Below, piece by piece: positions 23,301 through 35,300 of a stretch of DNA of 64,000 nt. Position 1 is the stretch's first letter, and the number at the start of each line of letters is the position of its first letter. The position numbers were made by a program, and so were the translations under genes. Source of the DNA: Drosophila pseudoobscura (lineage: Eukaryota > Arthropoda > Insecta > Diptera > Drosophilidae); the NCBI RefSeq assembly GCF_009870125.1, contig NC_046683.1:48251869-48315868 (forward strand), written 5' to 3'. A model generated the notes under the pieces. The model was given only the letters and a program-made list of their open reading frames with translations, was not told where the DNA came from and did no database searches.

Positions 23301-24130
23301 TTATTATTGCGGCAAAAGATTTATTTTTTGTCATTGAAGTGATCTAATTAAAGTTTGTGTGGACCAAAAATTATAAAAGGCGGATGGGATAGGGGGAAAG
23401 AAAGCCAGAAATTTGTTTTCCCGAGAAAGTGGTTGAGCAAGGGGCTGTTCGGCTGTACGGGAGGGGGGGTGGAGCAGTGTCGCAGGGTCACGCTTGTGCT
23501 GTGGAGGTGCAACTTGTTTTCGTTTCCGTCCCAAAGTTGTTAAAAAGCCAAAAAAGTAATTTATTTCAGTTTTACTGCCTCCATTTTGGGTGTTTGGGTT
23601 GAGTTTGGGTTCTATCCCTGGCAAATGTAATGAGATTTTTTGACCCGCTAACTTGGTCTCTGTTCTTCTAGCCCCTCCTGAGCTTCCCTCCCCCCTCCCA
23701 CAACAGCTTCAGCCTTCGCTCTAGCCTTGCAGATGCTGATTTGGTTTGAAGCCTTGGCCAAGTTCTGTTGGCATCAGCTGCTTGATAATCGGATTTTTCT
23801 ATTCTTCCACTCCCCCACTCTCCCTCTCTCTGTCGAGTGTCTGCCTGTCTGGTGCCTTTTGCATGTGTAGAAATGGGTTAAGCTCTTCTGTTGACTTGTC
23901 GGTGGGCTTAAGGGCTAATCAAAGTTGGAAATCAGTTCTGTTCGTTTCACAAAAACTTTGAATGGAATGACGAATTCGCTGCGAGGGATTTCTCATTCAA
24001 ACATCCTAATGCAATTTCCTATTACTAGTATTATTCGGCTTTTAAGTCAATAAATCACTTACGGAGACACAAACTTCTATTATAAAAATCAATCAAGCTT
24101 CCATCAGATCCCATTAAAATATGAGTTTGG
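20301..24130. other. intergenic region between dysc and Rgl
   Basis: No gene is recognised. The region contains GAGA/CTCT tracts (21180-21215, 21875-21905), a CTG/CTT-rich stretch at 22790-22885 that opens spurious polyQ and polyLeu frames, and several CA/GT repeats. The GAGA-rich stretches may be GAF-bound regulatory DNA. Confidence 0.4.
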
Positions 24131-24146
24131 TTTGCTTTTGGTACAA

Positions 24147-24152
24147 TTTATT
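24147..24152 (-). terminator. Rgl: candidate Rgl poly(A) signal
   Basis: TTTATT on the plus strand reads AATAAA on the minus strand, about 1.06 kb after the Rgl stop codon. It is the only canonical signal I noticed in that interval. The 3'UTR would span 25213 to about 24130 and include the (GT)n repeat at 24587-24621. Confidence 0.45.
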
Positions 24153-24586
24153 TCGAAGAAGAACACAAGTTTACGCATTTCATTTATATATTATATATTT
24201 ACAAAATTAATCGGTTTTCTTCGGGGCTTGCTTCTGTTTCTGTTTGCAATTTACTTCGAAATAGCTCTCATAGTTAATATATATGTATATATATATATAT
24301 TGTATGTAGATCCTTAGTGTGTATATCGCATATGTATACTAATTGTCGCCGTTCCTCTCGTTTGACGGCCTTAAGTGTAGAAATAAACTCAAAAAAAATG
24401 TCTTAACCGTATAATTGTGCACTCCACTCCATTCGGCGATCGAATCGTACAAATCGTACCTATCGCTCGGATATCTTAATATATATATAGTGTATATAGT
24501 ATTTTGTATTTTTTGTATTTATAATACACGTACAGTGGGTAAAAAAAACATCTATACAAATACGAGTACGCTCTGTTGTGTGTTTG

Positions 24587-24587
24587 G

Positions 24588-24621
<34 letters not shown>
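24587..24621. repeat. (GT)n microsatellite
   Basis: An almost pure GT run of about 34 bases in the presumed Rgl 3'UTR, the longest of the many CA/GT repeats in the window. Confidence 0.7.
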
Positions 24622-24624
<3 letters not shown>

Positions 24625-25213
24625 TGAAGATTCTCAAAATAAAGTACAGACAAGGAGTACGAGTCCTGGCTAAACTAAAGACCGACTTTCAAAATCCAAA
24701 AATTATTGTACCACATTTAGAATATCAACGTTTTGTATAGGCATATCTCTCCTCTATCTTGTATGTATATACATAAATATATGTATATGTACATGTACAT
24801 ATGTATGTATGTAAATATCAGCAAATATTCCAGTAGAGTCTCTATATAATATGTGTGGGTGCGTGTTTTTTCGGTTTTTTTGGGTGTTCGGCTTTCTATG
24901 AACAAACTCCTGCGGGGGGCTGCGAAAAATAAGAGATTACAAAAGTTTCCTACGGACTAATTGACGGGGTTGGGGCTGGGGGGAGGGTTCAAGTCGAAAC
25001 AACTACGCGTAATCGAAGGGACTGGCTCCTCCTTCTCGTTCTCTGCTCAATAAATAACTTAAATATGAATTGGTTTTCGTTCTCCAGTTTCTTGTCATGT
25101 GCGAATCGAGCTCTAAACTATTTACACTCCTCCCGTGCTGCTGCTGCTGCTGCTCCTTACTCCTGGCCCTCGTATCCCAAGCACCATAACTGGGACAGAG
25201 GCACCGCTGTGGA

Positions 25214-26356
25214 CTAGCTGCCAGCCACGCCCTCGTCCTTGCGCGGCCTCAGTATAAAGTTGAGATTGTAGTTCGTGTTGACCGCATAGTAGACATTGGC
25301 GTTCTTCGGCATCACCAGCTCCTTGTCGGGCAGCACCTGGGCGAGCGTGAACCGATCCGGATCGTCCTCCAGTCCCAGCTTGAGCATCGCGTTGCGGATC
25401 ACCTGCGGAGTGCGCTCATTGTTGCCGAGCATGATGCTCTTGTAGAGCACGATACCATCCAGCTCGATGTTGTCCGTCTCGTAGGTGACACGGATGATGT
25501 AAAAGTCCGGTGCGGACTGCGGGGTGACCCCCGTCGGCTGCACCAGCTGGGCATTGATGTGCGGCGATCCCCCGCCATTGGTGGTCCCGTTTCCATTCGA
25601 CTTGAGGCCATTTCCCACGGACTGGGAATGCGTCAGCTTGCCGGACTGGCGGCCGCCCGAGTTACTCGAGTCCAGCGACAGGTTGGACACGCTACTCGAG
25701 GCGGACATGAGGGAGGCATGGTGGGCGTCCCTGTCGAGGGAGTTGTGCCGGGAGCTGGTGCTGCTGTTCAGCTCACAGTAGAACTGCGAGCCGGCCCCGC
25801 TGCTCGAATTGGAGTGAATGGAGTCAGTCTTGCGGTGGCCTATGATGGAGGCCGTCGACGAGGCCGTCGTGTTGGTCAGCGAGGTGTTTGTGCTCACCAC
25901 CGATTTGCGCGGCGCCGGCGGTTGTGCCTCCAGCCGGCAGCTCAGCTCGAATGCCTCCCGCTCGTCGAAGAGCGGCATCGAGGCGAACCAGTGATCGAAG
26001 AGAGCATCCCCCTGCAGGTTGTACGTGTTGGCCGCCCCCTGCAGCAGCTTGATCTGTGCGAGGACCTCGAACTCCTTGCGCTTCTTGTCAAAGTTGATCA
26101 GCTTGTCCTCGGTGAGATAATCGGGATTGGCCGTGTGGATCATGGTCAGGTCGGTGAGAAATGTCCCCAAGTAGGGTATTGTTCCGTGGGATGTTTGTGT
26201 GCCCAGATTCAGGATGAGCTTCTGCAGATGCCGATCGCTTTGATCGCTGCCCGGGTCGGGGTTCTTGGCCGTTCCCTCGCGCTTCAGTACCTCGCGCAGG
26301 GTCCAGGCATTGTTGTCCTCCGAACAGATGCGAGCCAGCTCCGTAAAGACTTCCAT
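25214..26356 (-). CDS. Rgl: Rgl last coding exon: end of CDC25 domain, Ser-rich linker, RA domain
   Basis: The acceptor CCCCCTACCAG is followed directly by ATGGAAGTC. This ATG is internal to the protein, not a start. The exon carries the YLGTFLTDL signature of Ras-family GEFs, then a low-complexity linker (SSSVSNLSLDSSNSGG). The C-terminal Ras-association fold begins DFYIIRVTYETDNIELDG and ends near NYNLNFILRPR. Confidence 0.9.
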   Translation of the reverse strand: MEVFTELARICSEDNNAWTLREVLKREGTAKNPDPGSDQSDRHLQKLILNLGTQTSHGTIPYLGTFLTDLTMIHTANPDYLTEDKLINFDKKRKEFEVLAQIKLLQGAANTYNLQGDALFDHWFASMPLFDEREAFELSCRLEAQPPAPRKSVVSTNTSLTNTTASSTASIIGHRKTDSIHSNSSSGAGSQFYCELNSSTSSRHNSLDRDAHHASLMSASSSVSNLSLDSSNSGGRQSGKLTHSQSVGNGLKSNGNGTTNGGGSPHINAQLVQPTGVTPQSAPDFYIIRVTYETDNIELDGIVLYKSIMLGNNERTPQVIRNAMLKLGLEDDPDRFTLAQVLPDKELVMPKNANVYYAVNTNYNLNFILRPRKDEGVAGS

Positions 26357-29300
26357 CTGGTAGGGGGGGGAAAGAAATCCATTAGCACACGTTGTGATCC
26401 CCCGAAAAAGGGTACGGGACTTACTCTCTCTTTGGGCAGGAACTCCCAGATCTTGGAGAGGCGATAGATCGAGTTGGAATTCAATGCCGAAATGATGGCC
26501 TTGAGGGAACTAAAGTTCTTGAGCATGCGCAGCTCCTGGGCAATGTCAATCCAGCGGGAAATGTTCAAAGCGCGCTCCTGGAATTATTGGATTAGTATTG
26601 TACAGGAAATAAATCAGAGCTCGGCTCAAACCCACCTGTGGCTTCAGGCGATCAATCAGGATGCTGGAGACCACTCGGAAGAGAACCGCATTGAACTGAT
26701 TGATGGTGGCCACCACCGTCTCCGACCCACCGCTGTCGCGACGGGCCCAGGTGTGGCCCAGGCATTGGTGGGGTATCAGACGCTTGAACAGCTCCGTGTC
26801 CATGCGCGTCAGCTGCTCGGCGAAGTGTCGCACGGGCACATGGGGGAAGCGGAAGGCCTGCAGGAAGTGTGTGGGCCCACGGTAGATGGGACCATGGCCC
26901 ATGGGCGTCAGATACAGTCCATTGAACTGCTCGCTCAGGTCGTACGAGGAGCCGTAGTGCGTGGGAATCATGAACTGAGCCTGCTGGGCCTGCGTTAGCC
27001 AGGGCAGGCCATTGTTCTCCATGCCGCCTCCTCCTCCGCCGCCGCCACCGCCTCCGCCTCCGTTGCCGTAGACAGACTGCCGGATGAGACGCTCCAGACG
27101 ATTGAGCACCTTGATGTGCAGATCGGAACGCTTAAGCCGCTTGGTGGCGAACGCCAGGATTTGCTGCAGATTGTCCTCGTGCCAGTCCTCTGGAAATCCG
27201 TCGAGCCACACGTGCAGCGCCGAGACTAGAGTTTTCTTGTGCTGCTCATGGATGGACGCGTGCGGATCGTAGGCCGGATCCTCCACCTGGCCGCTCTGCT
27301 GCGCCTGCTCCAGCTCCTCCAAGTGCTTGTCGTGCAGCGCATCGTACCGCTGGGTCAGCAGACTGAGCACCTGCTTGGGCGTCGAGAAGGTGCGATACGT
27401 CGAGAGGAACACATTGATGAACGTCGACTCCAGCTCCCCGTCGTCTGTGGCCAGGGCCTCCACGAGGCGGGCCAGCGTTGCCGCCTTCACAAAGCGCACT
27501 CGCACTGTCTCCCACTCCAGATGGGAAATCTCATCATCTGAGTCCTGCTGCAAGTTCAGAGTGCGGAAGGGAACGTTGTTAGCCACTTAGGTAATTGATT
27601 TAGGAGGTGATTTAGGACCTGGGAGCTGCTACTCACATTGCTGGCCGTCGGCGTGGGTCGATGGTAGCGGACCTTCTTCAGGTAGACGGTGAAAATAGCA
27701 TTTTTCTCGTGCTCCTCGCCCCACAGGCGCCACGTGGGCTGCAAAAAACGAAGCGAGAGCGGAAATTGGATTAAATTGATGGTCATATGGTATAGTATTA
27801 TCTTAAATCGAATATCTCCTGAAGGGGGGAGCGCTCTTGGCTGTGAATACCCTTCCATACCCTGCTCCATACCCTCAAATCTTAGCCCAATAAAATCCCC
27901 CCATAATTATACATACGTATCTCTGGAATATTAACCAATGCCAAAGTCAAAGTCAAAAATCTCTGCCAATTCCTGGGTCCAGTCGTTTATCATTCGTCTA
28001 AATTTAGCCAACGATTTCCGACGTGCGTATATATTTAATTTATTTCCCCTTAATACGAGTCCAAAAGGAATTTTTAAATATTTTCAATATAAACATGATG
28101 TCGTTCTTCCCACTGTTCAATTTGTGCAAAATTGTTTTTTGTGTATATTGGAAGGAGCGGAAAACTGTTTGTTTTTGTGGAAATTCGGCTGTCTGGCATT
28201 TCCATTTCCGTTTCGTGTGGCATTTGTTCATGTCTTGTCCGATTTTAGTTGCCTTTGTGGTCTCTGGTATTTTAATTGGTACACACATAAATTCCTTGCT
28301 AATTTCTTGGCCTCTTGCTACATTAAATGTGCTTCGAAGTCGACATGTTCCGTATATTACCCAGTTTAAGGAGAATAAAAACATATTTACAAAATATATT
28401 CTTAAGTTTTAAGAGCCACCAAGCAGGTCAAAAAAATATATTCCCTAGCTCTAAGATAATAAAAACAATTAAAAAATATATATTTTCAAGTCTTAAGAGA
28501 ATAAACAGTTTAAGAAAAATGTTTAGGATCTCTTGGTGTCTCGATAAGGCTATCCATAATTTAAATACTCGCTGAAACTGATGGAAAATATTTTAAAATT
28601 GTTAATATTGGTTTTTTTAAACTGTTTTTTTCCTATAAGAGCCTCAAAACTCACAAGATTTATTTTCGAACACTCTTCTGATTGCTATCGGTAACTATCG
28701 TTGGGTTACCATCCCTAAACGTTTTAGAGATCGCTTAAAAATATGTTAATGGTTACATCTACACAGATTTCGATTTGCTTTTTGTTTAAATTAAGTTGGG
28801 AACTTGAAAATATTTCGTAAAAATGTTCTAGAATTTGAGAATACTTATTTCGAGTTTGAAAAATAAATTCGTAAGTTTTGGACGCTCCCGACATCCACTA
28901 ATTGTATTTGTAGCCAATTTGTGGCCCAATGCTGTATTGCACACACCTTTGAGTGGGGGTACCCCTACTTGTAGCGTAGGGGCCCTTAAAATTCCTCACA
29001 TATTTGCGCTTTTAATCAACGCCCGAGCATTAAAATTCCAATTAGAAAATCATGCAACAAGCGGCAGCGATACAACAAAAAAAGGAGGCAGAATTTTACA
29101 AAATACCTTTTGTGTTTATGTAAAAACTATGCAAATACCAAATAACAAATACCAAACACAACGCAACACTCACAGAAGGCGGCGTGAGGAAAGCATTAAA
29201 CGAGTTGTGAATGAATAAGCAGAGCACTCGAGCAGAGGGAATTGAATACATAAACGAGCAGCCGCCCCAGAGGGTAGGGCACGCAAGGTTCGTGTAAGCG

Positions 29301-32300
29301 TGGGGCATGGGGCGTGGGGCGTAGTTGGGTGGCGCCCCCCCAGAAAAGCAGGGTATTTACAAGAGGCTGAAAGCTATAAAAAGACATTTGACTGACAGCC
29401 ACACTTACAATACAAAGGGAACCCAAAAGATGTCAGAGACCATACAAAAATATGAATCGAAGCTGGAAATACCCAGCCTGGGTTGGGATTTGATTCAACT
29501 CCTGTTTCGTGGAGTTCCATTGGAATATTCGCTACACTCGAAAGAATGTCTAACCCAAACACAAACACGACTCGAAAGGCACCGATACGTGGGGTCACAC
29601 GGCCGTACACTGCCACACAAGACAGACAGCCGGACAGCCGGACAGACGGACGGACAGGCACGGATTTCATGTTGAACCAATTAATTGCCCGCATGCGCTT
29701 TAATTACAACAAACAAAAGGGAGCACAGAAATTGCTCAAATGTTTAGTTCACTTTGGCCGCGTTTCGTAAATTTTTATTGAAGTACTTTAATATTTCGTA
29801 AAGAGCAAATTATGTACATACTTCTCAGCGAGACATGAAACAACAACAAAACTCAAACAGAAAAAAAAAATCTCTTTTTCTCGGGGCGTTAAGTGGCGGT
29901 CCGCAGGCCGCCATGCCGCATGCCGCATGCCCCACCGTATCGTAATTTGTTGTTGCTTTGTGTAATTGTGCATAAATTGCGTTCGTTTTGGAGGAGATTT
30001 TTGGTCTGGAAACAGCTGAAATTTTTCCAAATGGCCTTGCAAATTGCAAAATGAACAAAACCGAAAGAAACATGTTAGGGGGGGGGGGGGGGGCTTGTGG
30101 GGGGGGGCGGGGAGGGATGCAGAGCCAAAGCCAAAGCGAATGGGAAAATGGTGCGACCCCCGTTTTACGCTTTCAGCCATTTAGCAATGCCAATGTTTTG
30201 CGATTCAAGAATCTCTTTAATTCATTAAAGAAAATACAGAATTTATAATAACAACAGCTGGCAAAACATTGTCTTTCTTGTGGCTTTTTGTTTTTGCTGG
30301 CAGCTTCCTGCTAAAAATCCAGAAATCTAAATAAAAAGAAAGTACACGAATGGTAAGCGTTCGGACTATGGAATACCTCTCAAATAGGACTATAGTTAAG
30401 CCAAGGAGCACAAAAGGCGAAACAATCAGGAAATTTCAGGGAATCTGCCCTCCTTCAGAAGTAGATACAAACACAATATACCCTTGTCCTCTGCACAAAA
30501 ACGAAAACATACGAAATACATAACAAAAATTGCAATTGTTTCTATTTAATTGTAGCATGCTTCAGGTTAATTGCCGCTGCCACTGCCGCTGCCGCTGCCT
30601 CTGCCGCTGCCGCTGCCTCTGGTGATCTTGCTGCTTTCTGGTTTATTTTTTCGGCTGGTTGATTTCGACTTCCCCTTCCCCAATCTATCCATTTATATGT
30701 ATGTATGTGCATATGTACATATGTGCACGCCCGTACATATACAATGTGAAGGCAACATTTAATCAATTTCGATTCACGATCATCCGCTCAGCCGGCAGTC
30801 GGCAGCGGCAGCGGCAGCGACTTTTTCTTAGTGGCATCTGCCAAAAAATATTTTTGTTGCTATTCTCGCTTTGTATTGTACAATGTACATATATGCCATA
30901 CATAGACGCATGTACGCCTGTATTTATTTAATTTATTTGTTATTTATTTGGTATTTTTTGTGTGCTGTTTAAATTGTTCTCTTTTTTTGGGTTGTTTAAT
31001 TAATGACGCATTATGGCAGCGGCAGCAGCCCCTGTTCAATCCACATTTACGTCAAAAGTGAAGGAAACACTGGGTGTTCTGCCACTTAAGTATGATTTAT
31101 TCGAGTGCTTTTTGGTGGTAAATCATCTTGGAAGAGGCTCTTTGATTTATTTATGCAAACACTCAGCCTGCACTTATCGATAGATTTCATGCAATATCGA
31201 CTAAAAATCGATCTGAGAGAGATTAAGCTTCAAGTGGGAAGGATCCTTGCTCGAAGTATCGATTGTAACTTGTGTTTCATCGCCTCATCGATTGCTTATC
31301 GCTCATCGGAGTGAATTTTTGTACTAGATTAGGCCTCAAAGTGGAAAGAATCCTTTCTGGAAGTCAAATCATCTTAAAAAAAACGTCGTTTTATCGATTG
31401 CAACTTATATATGGAGTGAATTTATTTATTAGATTAGGCTTCAAAGTGGAAAGAATCCTTGCTTGAAATTGGATTAATTTTTATCGATTTTAGCTTGTAT
31501 TTTATCGCCTCATCGATTGCTTTGCCTCCAAGACATTCGCAGCATTTCAAAGAACGATTCCGCATCGATTTCTGCGCTTCAAACTCTTGCATGCAATTCG
31601 AAACAATTAGTTTGTCGAAACAATTAAGCAAACAATTGTATAAACATAGCCGGAGCCGAGCGACATCGCCGCCAGTCAGCGACTGGCACACACTCATCGG
31701 AAACGAAGGGTAAACATCAAAGCGAAATATGGAAAATATTGTTGTGTATTTTATTGTATTGTATTGTATCGCCCCGCTGTTTTTCTTGAGTACTATTACG
31801 GTTATTTACCTTGGTGTAGGTATAGTTTTTGGCGTGTAAATCTTTCGTCTTCTTCGACAAATTGCGCAGCGTGGCCCCCGTGCAGGCGCACAGGTACTTC
31901 AGGCTGGCCACCACCTTGCGCTCCGCACTGGCCACCGCCGAGGAGGCGTCCAGATCGTCGTACGAGTGATACGAGCTATTGCGCCGCGGCTTGGCGGACG
32001 CCGAGCGGGATCGCCTCTGGTGCTGCTGGTGGCACATCCCTATGGCCGGCCCTGTCATCGCTGAGGCCTTCTTCTGGCGCGGACATGTGTTGTGGTGGTA
32101 CAACTGGGTATGGGCCTGGGGCTGCTGCGGATGGTGCGGGGCCTTCTGGTGGTAGGCGCAGGTCTTGCTGGTCGAATTGTTGTTGACATGTCGCCAGGCG
32201 CTGCTGAAGTCGGTGTTGTCCAGCGGCGGCATCAGGGCACGATTGTAGCCGGCCAAGTCTTGCAGCTGATAAGCACAAGTGTGGCTCTTGATAAGCGTGG

Positions 32301-35300
32301 GCTTCGACTGGTGCTGGTGCTGGTGCGGATGTTGGCTATGCGGGCATTTACAGCTGGCTTGGCTTGTGAAATTCTGCAGAGATTCAGATGCTACTTAGAA
32401 ACAAGGCGACTGCTGTTTCTCTGGGCTGTTTTGTACTTGATCTTGGTATTTGGCTGCGGTTCATTGATTGACTCTGTCCCTCAACCCACTTCAGATTCAG
32501 CTTCAGCTTCTACTGTGGCTGTGGCTGTAGCTGTCATCGCTTCAGTTCATTCACAGAGCCCCTGACCTTGGCTACAATTTGACTCCGAAAACACACACAC
32601 ACACACACCACAATAGACAATCCACAAGCCACTCGTATTGTTCAGCTGTGGGTATGGTATCTATGTGTTTATGAGCTCCAAAAAACAGCCGAAAATAGAC
32701 AAAACATCGAACGAATGAACGAAACCCCAGACAAAAAGCGAGTGAATTTTTGTTTGACAAGCGACTTTTGTACTTCAAGTGGCGCTCCAGTCACTTGAGG
32801 CGCTCCTCCACTCATCGCATCCCATCCCAGCCGATTCCATCCGTGTTTGGTTAAATGGGAAGCGTTTACGCCTCACCCCACCCCAGTCCCCCTCCCCCTC
32901 CCCCCTCCCCACCATTCGTCTCACTTGAGGCGAAATTTACGGGCAATCTTTGTTTAGCCATTTCCCATTGTGCTAGGCACGATGTGGCTCCCGGGCGGCC
33001 TATACCCATAAACAACATCCCCAAGTACGAGTATGATGATCAGGCATCGTCCCCAGACCCCCTCCCTAGATCCCCCCAGATCCCTCCCATCCAAAACTAT
33101 CCATCCGAGATGTGTACAACTTTTACCAGGAAGTTATTATATGTGTACGTGCATTTGTGGCTGTGGCTGTGGCCTGTTTGTTGTTTCGGCCGGTGTTTAG
33201 TGTTTCACGCCTTTTGACAGCTGCGCACACGTTTGGCCATCGAAATGCTGATTGAATGCCTGCCGCCGATACCCTCACCGAGGTAAGGATCCCAGGGAGG
33301 ATACACTAATAACAACATGTTTTTGCATTCCAGAAAACAGAAGTTTTCCCATTTATTCTATGATCAAGTAAATCCTATCATTCCCTGCTTTTAAAGCTGT
33401 TTCTTGGGGATACTCTTTTGCCCCCTCAGAGATATGGGAGCAGCTGGGTTCATACTTTTATTGTGATATCTTTTAGAGCTCCAATCAAGTGTGGAACCCA
33501 CAAAAGAGCATCTTGCTTTCGTCGTTCGCTGGGAAGCCAGAAATTTCTACAAAAATTTGCCTTAATAAATGTTTTCTTTTGGTTTTGGAAAACTGCGTTG
33601 CGCGTTTTCTCCTCCACTCTCTAGCCAGTGCCAGTGCCCATTCCATCATGAGTTAAACCATGAATCGGGGCCAACTCAAGCAATTTGACAGACCAAAGAC
33701 CGACCTGGCTCCGTTACATACAATTACATAACTTGTTTCAGCCCGAATGCCGGTGGGGCCGGCACAGATTCATGTGTACAGAAATGTCATTTCGGTGGCT
33801 CTTTGGGCCAGTTAATCTCGTCGGAGAGGTCAGCATCCGACACGGCATCGGCGAGGAAAAGGTTGCGGGTCGCTCTCGAATGTGGGACGTGCCCCGCGTG
33901 GCAAAGTGTATCAAATGAGATTTGGGGCCTTGAAATTAAATTACCAAGAAATGCATGAAAGACCCGAACAATCAAATACGCATCACGAACACTTTATTTC
34001 GGCGCAATGAAATATTAGAAAAATACAAACAAACAAAAAAGTTCCCTTTAATTTGGGCACGTCCCTGCTCCAAGCATTCGGCATTGAGGGAGGTCTAGGA
34101 TTGCCTCGGAAAAGCGTTTAATTCCAAAAAGAAAACTATTATTCCATTCCTAAATTCGATTAACGAAATTTTCCAATTGGAAAATAACCCCTCGAATGTT
34201 TACATAGTACTCCCATCAAAATATATAGAAATCCTTGAGATTATTAAATCAATAAAACTACCAAAACAATCATTGAATCCAAATAGTTTCACACTTGAAT
34301 AAATTCAAATAAATATACCTGCATTTTCTATAGTTTTATTTATATGTTTTCAATCCTATTTATAAGAAAAAGTATACCCTAAAGAGTATGTGCTGTTTAT
34401 GATGAAACACTTAAGTTTCATTGAGCTGCTGAATCGATAAGAAATCAGACAATTTCTATAACTCAGACATTGAAGCGACAGCTGATTATGAATCCTTCGA
34501 AGCCTTGGACCCAGACCGGCCTAGACCTACTTGGAGGGGGGGGGGATACATGATGCCTATGAACATAGTCTATGTAGAATTATAATATGCATGTATGTAC
34601 ATATTTGTTCCATTTGATATGATATGCCCTCCCTCTAATCAATATGCACATACATTGCACTCAGATACTCAGATACTCGGAGACTCAGAGCACTGAGGAG
34701 CGAGTACACTCATTTCATTCACGTTTATTATTGCAGCGAATGCTAAACGAGTACGGGAGAACAAGAGAATACGAGAATACGAGAACACGAGAGTCTGGGA
34801 GGAGGCATCGAATTTGCATTTGCATACAACAACAAAAGTAGTAAGCTTCATTTTTCGATTCGCCGTGATTCATCAGAAAATACCCAAACCCAACCCACAA
34901 AATGGGGTGGGAAGAAGGGTGGGGGGGCCAAAAACATAAACAGAAACAGAAACAAAGCTCATTATAAATGATGAAATATTATAGTATTACGGGTATATAC
35001 GAGTGGTATATACCCATCCAGACGGGCAGTTGTCAAACATTTTCGTGTTTGTATATGGAAGCGCCTCAATTATAAAGACATAACAGCACTGAATTACGGC
35101 CAAGTGGGATGATTGGTGGGGGACGATGAGTGGTGCCGCAGCCCACATCATTTGTCTATATATAGAGCAGGTGACCTTTCCTCTTTGGCTCTTTCCAGCG
35201 CCAAAAGTGCGCGTGGGTGCTCGCGGTGGCTCTCTGGGGTGGGGGCTTGTTTTCTCAATTACAGATCTTTGCAAAAATAGCCCCTGGGCCGGTCAAAACA

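Larger units (their letters stand above)
27739..31809. other. Rgl intron
   Basis: About 4.1 kb of intron. It contains a diverged 41-bp minisatellite (28351-28515), a 16-base G run (30078-30093), CTG-type repeats near 30580-30620 and the 105-bp tandem repeat at 31221-31525. No nested gene is recognised. Confidence 0.5.

Noticed and set aside
25559..26467. Plus-strand open frame of about 300 codons opposite Rgl
   Set aside because: Shadow of the CDC25/RA exon. Its composition follows the complementary codon bias.
29618..29660. GACA/GACG tetranucleotide run as another DINE-1 copy
   Set aside because: Only the microsatellite is present. The conserved words that flank it in DINE-1 elements are missing.
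33246..33286. Plus-strand ATG frame ending at a strong GAG|GTAAGG donor in an Rgl intron
   Set aside because: Only about a dozen codons and no partner exon on the plus strand. Isolated donor-like sites are expected by chance.
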